The position numbers were made by a program, and so were the translations under genes. From Hybos culiciformis (taxonomy: Eukaryota; Arthropoda; Insecta; Diptera; Hybotidae), in the NCBI GenBank assembly GCA_964007475.1, contig OZ023273.1, forward strand, positions 74,921,524-74,985,523: a stretch of DNA of 64,000 bases, read 5' to 3'. Shown in pieces: positions 44,822-54,073 of the stretch (positions are counted from its first letter, which is position 1; each line of letters opens with the position of its first letter). Below the pieces are notes generated by a model. It ran no database searches and was not told the DNA's origin. It saw only the letters and a list, made by a program, of their open reading frames with translations.

Positions 44822-45749
44822 CTATCTCATTTCCACACGGCCATCCATCTCTTCATCGGATTCCGATGAATCTTCTGGCATCCAGGGCTTCATTAAGTCT
44901 GCTGAAGACGAAGTTCCGATATGACCATCACCATCATAATACCCATATCGAATCATATCATACCTGTCATTACTATTTACTTTTATAGTCTCATATGGAA
45001 CTATATATTTTTTCTTCAATTTGGCACCTCTCGCAAATTGTTTCCGCTTACTTGTTACCTTGTCACCAACGCTATCATCATTCGCTCTTTTGCGCTTTTT
45101 ATTAAAACCCTGTTTTTTTGCTATTAAAATGCATTTGATACAGTTTTTACCATTTTCTCTAAGTTGGGCATAAACAAATCTTTTGCAATCACTTCTGGTA
45201 CTTTTTTCAACCTGAGATTTTGGATTCTTGACTTTAGTCGTTTCTGCATACCATCTGGCACGACCATTACGTTTTTCCCATCCACTAGTTTAACCAGGAC
45301 ACCATTTTCTTCACCGTAGTCTTCAAATTCTCTTACTAACAATACTTGTTTAATTGCATCTAACTTCTCAGCATTATTTTGATTTTCTTGAATTCTTTGA
45401 CCAACATCGTCAGCTACGCAATCGGTGACTATTTTGTTTTTTGATGGTTGAATTTTCTAAAATGACACCGAAATATTTAACATTTGTTTTAAAGAAGTGA
45501 CCAATTAAGCTCTAAATCATATTTTGCTGGGATATCAAATATGATTTTCAATTTTTCAATGTTTTCTTCTTGGTTTCTAGATGGAACTAAAATATCATCC
45601 ATATATGCTCGTTGGCTTATTCCGTCTTGTAACCTCTTGTCGACTTGATCATGCACTACTTCATTTTCCAATGGTGCGAGTCGTCTTGGTTTCATTGCCA
45701 CTGGAATATCAACAGTCCCTGTTTGAATTCTGTATTCTTGCTTAATTTC
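44822..45749 (-). pseudogene. Gypsy A pol remnants
   Basis: Read on the minus strand from 45,749: start of the reverse transcriptase (VDIPVAMKPRRLAPLENEVV), then a jump to its catalytic end (SQRAYMDDILVPSRNQEENI) and a frameshift near ELNWS (about 45,495). The RNase H is missing. The integrase approach region follows (EKLDAIKQVLLVREFEDYGE, DGKNVMVVPDGMQKRL; 45,160-45,370) and finally the integrase C-terminal tail (GDKVTSKRKQFARGAKLKKK, YIVPYETIKVNSNDRYDMIR, SADLMKPW; 44,870-45,080). The palm of the reverse transcriptase and the integrase core are deleted. Its gag-protease half lies at 49,149-49,784, beyond the hAT insertion. Confidence 0.75.
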
Positions 45750-46259
45750 TTCAGTACTAGGGATTGCAAATTTTGACGATAATAAAAAAATCGGAATTCG
45801 GAATTCAAAATTAAATATTTTCGGAATTCGGTCGAATTCCGAAATATTTTTAATTTTTTTTATGTCTATACACTTTCTAATTAGCTATGAAAAAAAAAAT
45901 AATAATAATAAAAAAAAAAATTTGGATAGAAAGGGTGGAAATACGTCGCAATATTTTATTGAATTTTATTCATACAAATAAGACTAGTTAGCCGATAAAA
46001 CTGTGACTCATAAAATCTTAGCGAAGAATAATTTAAATTTTTTTTTTGTAAGAAATTAAAAAACTTTGAAAATAAAACACACATATAACACATAATAATA
46101 TATTTTTAAAATTGTAATAATGTAATTGAAATAACAAATCGATTTTATATTTTTGGTTCAACATTTTTTCATTTATATATATATATATATATATATATAT
46201 GTTTATATATGTATATATATATATATTTTTTTTTTTTTTTTACGAACAAAAATCTAACA

Positions 46260-47739
46260 TTATTCGTTTTTGAAATGAGACATCTTCAAATAACGATGTC
46301 TTGAATCATTTTTATGAAGTTCAATATTTTTTATTTTAGCTTCATTAAATAATTTTAAATTCGTATAAATTTTAATAAAGTCTTTGATAACTAATAATTT
46401 ATGATTCAAAAAATAAACTAGCGCATCCGTGGCTAATGGCGCATTTAATAATTCGGGAAGGCAACATCCATAATTCACTAATCCCGAAAATTGTCCTTGG
46501 TGTTTCATATACAGTGAATGCTTTTTAATTTTGATTTCGTCCATGATTAAATTAGCTTTCAAGCGTTTTCCTTTTGAAAGTAAATTTTTTTGAAGTTCTA
46601 CTAAAGCGTCTTTACAATCTGGATTAAGACCTGGGGAACCATTAACACTACTGTACCAATTTTGGATCGTTGTAACCGCCGGGAGGATGTCGTTGAAAGC
46701 TTTTCTTATATATCTATATGCAGCTGGGCTATGGTAATGAACAGTAAGTGCGAAAGCTCTTACTTTTTCTGGATATAGATTTTTAATTTTGCCTTTTTTA
46801 ATAAGAGTAATGATATCCTAAAAATAATAAATAATACGGCTGGCTCGTCAGAAATTATCAAAACTACATTTATTTTACCTCGTCTTCATTCGCTACGTAG
46901 GAAATATTTTCTTTTGATAAACTCTCTTTGATTTCGTTATTTATTAATCAAAGATTCCTTTCTATTTAGTTTTACTTTAAGAGCATTTATTTTTGAATTA
47001 AATTTAGCAGTTAGGTGATTTTTGGCCATTAATTTTCGTTTTGTAATTTTTAACTTTAAAAAAGAATAAACTAATAAAATATTTTAACTTTAGTTTTTTT
47101 AAATTACCAATAATATGTTTTTATCAACATATTTTTCAAATTCTGGATATTGAACTTCAACTGCCACAGTAGACTGGAATTAGTTTCAAATTCATTAATA
47201 TGTGAATGACGCATTTTTTTTTCATACCTGATCAGCAACTATTTCTTCTTCTATTGCAACGATTTGAGAATCATCGAAGAACGACGTCTTTTTGAAGGAT
47301 GCGGTAATTGTTGCTCACAATAATCATGATCATTCAAATTTACCTTAAATTTTTTACAATTATTGTTCCGAAGAGTATGAAAAACAAATCACGTAATGTA
47401 AAGGCTTACCAAAGGCTTAAACAAAGTTGGTACTGAGTTAGGTCGTAATTGGAAGTTTTTTCTCGATGTTTTTCCTTTCGGGACACTATTAAAATAATTT
47501 TCATTTTCAAAATGTAATGAGCACATTACTTTATTTCCCCTTTCTTCATAACTCACTAAGGTCTTTAAACGATTCTTAGTAGCCCATATCCACTTTTCAA
47601 AAAAAATTTTCTTAGTTGGGAAGTAATTATTTAGTTTTATAACACTTTAGTATTAAATTTCTTTTACTTACCTATGAAATGATATGTTTTCCATTTTGGT
47701 GCTATTTGATTTACAACCAATGATAATACACGTCTTCAT
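46260..47739 (-). pseudogene. P-element/THAP9-type transposase, intron-containing, degraded
   Basis: It begins with a THAP zinc-binding domain. Exon 1 (47,739-47,672) gives MKTCIIIGCKSNSTKMENIS plus FH and ends at a GTAAGT donor. Exon 2 (about 47,596-47,410) gives KWIWATKNRLKTLVSYEERG and MCSLHFENENYFNSVPKGK, completing the C2CH pattern, then another GTAAG donor. Further on (46,820-46,260) comes the central transposase region: YPEKVRAFALTVHYHSPAAY, TTIQNWYSSVNGSPGLNP, LIMDEIKIKKHSLYMKHQGQ, FSGLVNYG. After that the reading deteriorates, and the catalytic C-terminal half is missing. An (AT)n run sits at 46,177-46,225. It lies wholly inside the hAT element. Confidence 0.7.
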
Positions 47740-48111
47740 TATTATTTTTTACACAACTTTTTCCACTTTAAAATATTTTCATAAACTTTTAAATTATTTA
47801 AATTTTATATTAATCAATTCAATCTTTTTTTTGACTTAGAAATTTAGATTTCCATGATTTATTTACCGTTATGTTCAAATAACATTAAAAAATAACGAGA
47901 GCCATATTTTCTGCGGCTGGCGCGGCGCGAAGAACGGCGCGATGAGCGAGTCATTAATTGTAAGCAATTAAATAACATAGTCGGCTGTGTATTTTAATAA
48001 ATTGAAGCTTACATACACCCTTTCTAGACAAAAAAAAAATTTTTTTAGTTTTTTTTTTTTTCATTCACAACAACAATTTCAATACATTTTTCCTAGAAGT
48101 GTTTTTCCATA

Positions 48112-48502
48112 TCGTCGGTCGGCGACGCAAACCTCGTAAGTCCGTTTTTGAAAATTTTACAGGAGACACAAAAAACTGTATTATTCTTATTATTATAATT
48201 AGCACAAAATTGCTTAAGATTGGCTAATTTCGAAGCGATATGGATTGAATAAAATCTGTAGCTTCTTACGAAGATTAGTACATTATCTTAGTTTCAAAAA
48301 TGTGCAATGTTTGGCCACAAAAGCTCCCCACCTAAATTTTCGAATTTTTTTTTTTCGACAATAAAAGTGCGTTAAAAATATTTAGAGTGTTTTTATGAAT
48401 GTAGATCGACGCAGATCAACAAAAAGGACAGGAAAATTAAAAAAAACACGTTTTGTAAAAAACAAGACTTACGAGATTTGCGTCGCCGACCGACGATATA
48501 TA
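48112..48502. mobile_element. MITE with ATCGTCGGTCGGCGACGCAA ends
   Basis: ATCGTCGGTCGGCGACGCAA then ACCTCGTAAGTC at the left; the inverted ATCGTCGGTCGGCGACGCAA then ATCTCGTAAGTC at the right. Near-perfect terminal repeats of about 35 bp, flanked by AT-rich sequence. Nested in the hAT element. Confidence 0.75.
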
Positions 48503-48745
48503 TATATATATATAATTCTAGTTCCTATGGTCTATACAAATAATAAAAATAACTTATTTGAGATAATTCATTGTTATTTATTGACTAAAAATACTTTTTT
48601 TAAAAATAAAAATGGAACATACCAAATTCAATTATTACTTAACAATAATAGTTAAAACTATATTATTTAAAACGAAATATAAACATAAAATTATTGTACA
48701 GAAACATTCTAATTTGGCATATCATTTAATAATAAAAAATATAAA

Positions 48746-48955
48746 TTATTGTTTTATTTGCCTAAAATATGCTTCGAGGAAGCAGAGATCATTTAAAGCT
48801 GCGGCTCCGAATCTCGAACGAACTTTAGTGCAAAAGTTACCTGCAATTGAGAAAGCTCGCTCAGACTCCACGCTCGATGGCGGAATCAAAATCAAAAATG
48901 AGTAGGCGGACTCTAATATTTTGCCACGAAAGCCGTTCTCTTCAAAGAATTTCAT
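48746..48955 (-). pseudogene. hAT transposase C-terminal (dimerisation) domain
   Basis: LILIPPSSVESERAFSIAGN, FCTKVRSRFGAAALNDLCFL and EAYFRQIK form the conserved end of hAT transposases. The PPSSVESERxFS motif is diagnostic. The N-terminal and catalytic parts of the protein are not visible in the surrounding 3.4-kb element, so it is non-autonomous now. Confidence 0.8.
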
Positions 48956-49148
48956 TTCAGATTTAATTTTTATAGAATTAGAATGTAGAATATTAATATG
49001 TACAGAAACGAAAACATTATTTAAAAGTTGGAGAGAGCACGAAAAAATAAATTTTAATTTCGGAGTTCGCTGGGAAATTTTCGGAACAAGAAACTATATT
49101 TATGAAAACGAATTCCGGAATTCTCGAATTTCGAATGTGCAATCCCTA

Positions 49149-49784
49149 TTCAGTACGTATTGATATTTCTGAACTAATTTCTTCAACATCATTTTGCTTA
49201 GCACATTCTACTCGAAAAACCGTATTGAAATTTTCAAAATCTTTTGGACCATATACTTTGATTAACTCGACGCCCGATGGTTTTATTCTGAACTCGATGT
49301 TCTTTAAAAAATCAAAACTCAAAATCGCTTGTATTCCTAATTTATTTGCAGGCGTTACATAAAATTCTACATCAAATAATTCGTTGTTTATTTTCACCGC
49401 TGTTGTAAAACGACCAATCGATGTTGATTTTACTTCGCCGAACCCTACAAAAATTCTACCAGTTTTTTCTAATATAGGTGGATTTTCTAGCATTCTAAAA
49501 ACATCTTCACGAATAAAACTGGCTGAACTACCAGTATCAATCAAAGCTGTGAATTTAGTATTGTACAATTCTATACTTACATTATAGGGTGTATCATACG
49601 CGATTCTTACAGATGAAGCCATTTCTGTTGAATTTGTTGCTGTATTTTGTGCACAATTTCTTGCTATGTGACCCATTTCATTGCATTTGTAACATTTCAC
49701 CTTCTGTCGACTTTGATATATTTTTTTACCTGATTCTTCATCACTATTACTAACTGTTGCATTCGAATATTCTAATCTTGATTT
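49149..49784 (-). pseudogene. Gypsy A Gag C-terminus and protease, cut at both ends
   Basis: A CCHC knuckle (CYKCNEMGHIARNC, about 49,670-49,710) is followed by a retropepsin with active site TALIDTGSSASFIREDV (about 49,510-49,560), GRIFVGFGEVKSTSIGRFTT and GIQAILSFDFLKNIEF. The frame is open and ends only where the hAT element begins. At the other end (49,784) it is cut by the first base of the gypsy B LTR; the missing Gag N-terminus should lie beyond the right edge of this window. Codons visible past 49,784 belong to the LTR. Confidence 0.8.
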
Positions 49785-50175
49785 TGTTGCGGTGATTTTA
49801 TCTAAAAACAAAAAACTAGAAAAAAAAAATAATGATAAAATTACACAATAATTTTTTTGAACCTAATTAAAGTAAAAAAAATTAAGAATTCAAAATTGAC
49901 AAAAAAAAAAATTAATTGCATTTTTTATTCAAGAATATATTTTTGGAATAGGTCAAGTAAAAATAAAACGCAACATTTACAGAATAATACACCTAATGTA
50001 ATATTTTGTTAATTTTGCATATTTACCTTTTTTTTTTGTTTTTATATGAAATTGTTTTGATTAAAAATCATATAAAAGAATTGATTTCTTTTACAACAAT
50101 TTCATATTGTATTTGACCATAAAACAAAAAAAAGGTAAGTGTTTGTTTTTATTTTTTTTTACCCTTTGTCTTTAG

Positions 50176-50600
50176 GAGTTGGAACTTGCCTTCCTCAGCT
50201 TAAGTGGATTTAATTCACTAAACTGGGAAGACAAGACCAACAGAGTATTCACTAGAATGTGAGCCACACAATTGCCACTTCTAGTGAATCTCAAAAGCCC
50301 GCTCTTAGTGGAGGATTCTTGGGTCTATCCAAGAATCCAAAGCTAAGACATCGCCGGTAACCACATGGAGTTTCCCTCCGGAGACCCATACTACGTTGTG
50401 GTACTACAACTGTCTCATCTGCCACTGATTTGAATCCATGATCACTGAGAAATCATGATTTTGGATCTATTGATGGTGACAGAGGAGAGCAGTTGTAAGA
50501 GGATAGACTTCACTGGTCATTCCCTGTCCCAACCAAAACGCGCGGTACCCGGTTGGGATAGGAATCGAGTGAAATGACCAGAGATGATCTATCCGATCGG
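50176..50600 (+). other. Structured, RNA-like block in the 5' LTR
   Basis: This is a chain of possible stems. CTTG-CTTCC-AGTG (50,185-50,206) pairs with CACT-GGAAG-CAAG (50,216-50,235). ATTCACTAGAA (50,247-50,257) pairs with TTCTAGTGAAT (50,279-50,289). GGATTCTTGG (50,313-50,322) pairs with CCAAGAATCC (50,329-50,338). CATGAT pairs with ATCATG near 50,440-50,457. Then GGATAGA (50,501), CTGGTCATT (50,513-50,521) and CCCAACC (50,528-50,534) pair in order with GGTTGGG (50,551), AATGACCAG (50,573) and TCTATCC (50,588-50,594). It is less AT-rich than its surroundings and follows an acceptor-like CTTTGTCTTTAG. No long reading frame crosses it. It could be an IRES, a packaging or promoter structure, or a ribozyme; I recognise no named family. 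Confidence 0.6.
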
Positions 50601-50708
50601 CTTTAATTTTATTTCAAAACTAATGTATAGCTTAGCCTACAAAACAAGCCACGATTAGGAATTAGGAATAAAATTTTTTATTAAACAAAATTCTTTTTTT
50701 TATATAAA

Positions 50709-51105
50709 CAATTTTAATGGAAAAATCACTTAAGTCAATATTCAAAAAAAAGACCAAATCACTTAAGTCAATATTCAAAAAAAAGACCTAATCACTTAAG
50801 TCAATATTCAACAAAGACCTAATCACTTAAGTCAATATTCAACAAAGACCTAATCACTTAAGTGAATATTCAACAAAGACCAAATCACTTAAGTCAAAAT
50901 TTTTTACTATAGAAAAATCACCTTAAGTCAAAATTTTTTACTATAGAAAAATCACCTTAAGTCAAAATTTTTTACTATAGAAAAATCACCTTAAGTCAAA
51001 ATTTTTTTACTATAGAAAAATCACCTTAAGTCAAAATTTTTTACTATAGAAAAATCACCTTAAGTCAAAATTTTTTACTATAGGAAAATCACCTTAAGTC
51101 AAAAT
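50709..51105. repeat. Two-part tandem array around CTTAAGTCAA
   Basis: Six units AATCACTTAAGTCAATATTC plus AAC/AAA and AAAGACC (about 32-36 bp) are followed by seven units AATCACCTTAAGTCAAAATT plus TTTTACTATAGAA (about 36 bp). The same array starts at 63,701 in the 3' LTR and runs to the window end. Confidence 0.9.
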
Positions 51106-52493
51106 TCTAGTGAAGTCTATTGTTTCCTTAGTTAAACACCTTCTCCAGAACAATTGCATAAAATGACTTACATGCTTTTGTCCTCCCACCTTAAAACTTT
51201 TCACCTTGTTTAATTTCAATACAAAAAAAAATTTTTTACATACCTATATTCCTATATATAAAAAAAAAAATTAATCAAAATTAAAACTGACCGTTCATAA
51301 TAAATTTTTTTTTAAGGTCACTAAACTCCTTTACATAAGTGAAGCTTAACTTCAACAAAAAAAAAAAATTGTTTTGATTCTCAAATAACATAAGTTTGAG
51401 TTAGATTTTTTTTATTTATAATGCATTTGATAAATTTATAAACCGGGTTTTGTTTCATTCATATCCATTAGAAATACTTCAAATTTCTTTTTTTTAAATA
51501 AAATTTTTTAAACCAACTTTCGTAATCAATAATTTTCCAAAATGGAAATAAAACTTTAAATTAAATAAAATTTACCTTTACTGGAAATAAATTGACTCCA
51601 TGTAATTTTTTTTTAACCTATATTTGAGTTTTTTTTTTAAAAAAGAAAAATTACTAATTACTTAATACTAAATTCATACTAAATAAAAATAATAGTTCAA
51701 TTTTTATAAAATGTTATGCCCAATCTTAAACTATTTTAAATAATTTTACCCTGTAACTTATTACAATAACCCATTAAAATAGGAAATTTTTTTTAATAGG
51801 GAATACTAAAAATTTCATGGCTTGTATAAGTAGGCTAGGCTATAGATATTTCTCTCCTAATTTTTTTTATAAATAAATAAATAAATTAAATTATAATTTG
51901 TTTTTTTTATATTTTTTTTTTAGCATATTGTATTTGACCATAAAACAAAAAAAAGGCCATACAAAATCATGAAATATGAAATATCATGAGAAATTGCATA
52001 CCATTTGATGCATACCTTTTTTTTAATGCAAAACAAAAAAAAACAAACAGTTTATAACAGCAACTCCACTTCAAGCTACAGTAACATAAAATAATAAACT
52101 GCAAATTTTCATTATAAAAAAACATAAACTGCATATAAACTTATATTTCATATTAAGTACTGTATGTAAAAACTGATTATGTTTAATCAAAACAAATGCA
52201 TATAATATGTATAAATAAAAAGAAAATACTGAAATAAGTCAGTAAATAAAATATGTTATTTAAATATTATTGTAAAATAAATAAAACAATACAACAAAGC
52301 AATTATAAAGCAAAGTTAATCTGGAAATGTTCATAAATTATAAATAACGAATTAAATTAATGAATCTAAAAATAAAATCAATCATCAAATCATGATGCAT
52401 AGACACCCAAATTAATAAATTTTAGTTTAGATTGAAATTGTCGTAGGTATATTTAAGTTTCTTTTTTTTTGTTATCAATAAAGTTTAGATTTT

Positions 52494-52527
<34 letters not shown>

Positions 52528-53006
52528 TTTTTAACTTAAATTATTATTTCTACAGGTCCTACGAGATAAAAGAAATGCTACTGTAAGGTCCAGCTATAGA
52601 TGGCCATAGCCATGAGCTGAAGAATGACGTATTAGTCATTTAGTTTAAGTTTTTTTTTTTATTTGAATTGGTTGGGGTTTCTCGAATATAATTTTATTGA
52701 GAACTTCTTTTCACCTTCTTCAACCAAAAAGACATCCTATAAATATTGTTATGAACCCTCTGGTGTTCACTGTCCTTACCCACCCACCGACGAGCTTAGA
52801 CCCAGCCTTTGAACAGGATGTCCTTAGACAGTGGACTCAACACCAGATTCATAGTTGAAAGTAGAGCACTTTCTCTTGCCTCTACCTTCACCAATTTCTC
52901 TTTTATCATAAGATATGATAAAATTTTTCATGAGTTCATCGTGAACTCAGAATTTTTGTATTTATGTACACCCCCCGTAATCAACCTTAAAAATAATCAT
53001 AACAAA

Positions 53007-53021
53007 TGGCGCCCAACGTGG
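53007..53021 (+). promoter_or_regulatory. Gypsy B primer-binding site
   Basis: TGGCGCCCAACGTGG lies two bases after the LTR end CATAACA. A TGG-starting sequence here is complementary to a tRNA 3' end and would prime minus-strand DNA synthesis. I do not assign the tRNA. Confidence 0.75.
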
Positions 53022-53270
53022 TAAGACTGTGAGTCCTACCCTACTCAAAGAGGTGGCAGACTTAAGAGTCTCTTCCCTTTGACAATTAATAAGGCAAATC
53101 GCCTTAAACTAATTTTTTTTATAAAAAAAATATACAAATATTTTTTATAAGAAAAAAAAAACACAGAGAAATTAAATTAAAAATTTTACCCTATACATTT
53201 TAGAAACCCCAATTCAAAACATAGCTCTATAAAACTATTTTCAATATAATATTTGGAGGAGACTTTCACC

Positions 53271-53724
53271 TTGCAGTGTGAGTGCAGTTTAAAATGTGGG
53301 CACAGTCCACACTGGTACATGCTGAGGTGAAAGTTTTCAGAAAAATATTCACAAACTTTCTTCCTAATCCTATACTTTCTTTTTTTTTCTAAAATTTCAC
53401 ATTTCTCTTTTAACTTCTCCTTACAGTGTGAGTGCAGTTTAAAATGTGGGCACGGTCCACACTGGTACATACTGGGGAAAAGTTTCAAGAGAGAACTGTA
53501 ACGCTTTTTTTTTTTTTCTTCCAAACGAAATTTAACATCGTACAGTGTGAGTGCAGTTTAAAATGTAGGCACAGTCTACACTGGTACATGCTGCGATTTT
53601 GAATTTCACATTGTACATGCAATAATGACAAAAATGCAAGTACAAGTTCCATGTCGACTTTTCTCCTTACAGTGTGAGTGCAGTTTAAAATGTGGGCACG
53701 GTCCACACTGGTACATGCTGGGGA
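53271..53724 (+). repeat. Four copies of one hairpin in the gypsy B leader
   Basis: Copies of about 55 bp start near 53,271, 53,421, 53,541 and 53,667. Each reads CAGTGTGAGTGCAGTTTAAA, then ATGTGGGCAC(G/A)GTCCACA and CTGGTACATGCTGGG. CAGTGTG can pair with CACACTG and GTGC with GCAC around an AGTTTAAAATGTGG loop. In the third copy C to T leaves a G-U pair, keeping the stem. They lie between primer-binding site and gag, where packaging or dimerisation signals usually sit in retroelements. The minus-strand CPHFKLHSHC frames are by-products. Confidence 0.75.
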
Positions 53725-54073
53725 GATCAGTCTAATTGGAACAATTTCTGTTTCTTAACTATCCAACTGTTTTCTAACTTAATAGAGCTAATAACAAAAT
53801 TTTTCCTTCTTTTCCTAAAATTTTTCTTTACTTTCCAACTACAACTACAGTAAGCATTTCTATTATTTAAAGGACCTATAAAAAATATATATATATAAAT
53901 ATAAATAAATTATTTATTATGTAAAACAATTTTTTTTTAAATTAATTAAAATTAAAGTAAATTATATATGGTTTATATACTATAACATATTCTAAAAAAA
54001 AAAAAAGCTAGAAAGAAATTTATATAATTTAGTAAACAAAAAATAAAAATAATAATTAGCAAATTTTTATTAA

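Larger units (their letters stand above)
45758..49148. mobile_element. hAT transposon inserted in gypsy A, 3.4 kb
   Basis: Terminal repeats TAGGGATTGCA ... TGCAATCCCTA are flanked by a perfect 8-bp duplication TTCAGTAC (45,750-45,757; 49,149-49,156). Subterminal CGGAATTC motifs are concentrated at both ends (45,792-45,845; 49,090-49,130). The right part encodes a hAT dimerisation domain, supporting the class. The interior has been invaded by a P-type transposon and a MITE. Removing the element and one duplication copy leaves the gypsy A frame continuous. Confidence 0.85.
50103..51956 (+). repeat. 33-bp perfect direct repeats bracketing 1.8 kb of the LTR
   Basis: CATATTGTATTTGACCATAA plus AACAAAAAAAAGG occurs at 50,103-50,135 and 51,924-51,956. 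The bracketed DNA begins with a splice-donor consensus (GTAAGT, 50,135-50,140) and ends in a long T tract and TAG (51,921-51,923). It contains the structured block and the tandem array. The repeat may be the target duplication of a retro-inserted element, or the segment may behave as an intron. The same start is present in the 3' LTR (63,095-63,127). Confidence 0.6.
49785..53004 (+). mobile_element. Gypsy B 5' LTR, about 3.2 kb
   Basis: Starts TGTTGCGGTGATTTTATC and ends CATAACA, followed two bases later by a primer-binding site. The first about 1.2 kb is repeated from 62,778 to the window end with, by eye, one A-run length change and one substitution (near 50,863), so the copies are recent. 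The last about 450 bp (52,540-53,004) resemble, in inverted orientation, the segments at 1,994-2,600 and 4,620-5,170. The LTR contains a 33-bp direct repeat pair, a structured block and a tandem array. The 3' LTR is cut by the window, so its length and target duplication are unproven. Confidence 0.7.

Noticed and set aside
49785..49811. Start of the gypsy A gag frame as read by the open frame (MFLDKITATK)
   Set aside because: These codons are LTR sequence of gypsy B, repeated at 62,778 where no gag follows; the true gag is cut at 49,784.
50709..51105. Possible CRISPR array (regular repeats of 32-36 bp)
   Set aside because: The units are contiguous tandem repeats without unique spacers, in a eukaryotic LTR.
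53186..53706. Minus-strand frames with repeated MYQCGPCPHFKLHSHC, resembling a Cys/His zinc motif
   Set aside because: They are the reverse reading of the four leader hairpins; they lie antisense to gypsy B and the spacers between them do not stay in one frame.
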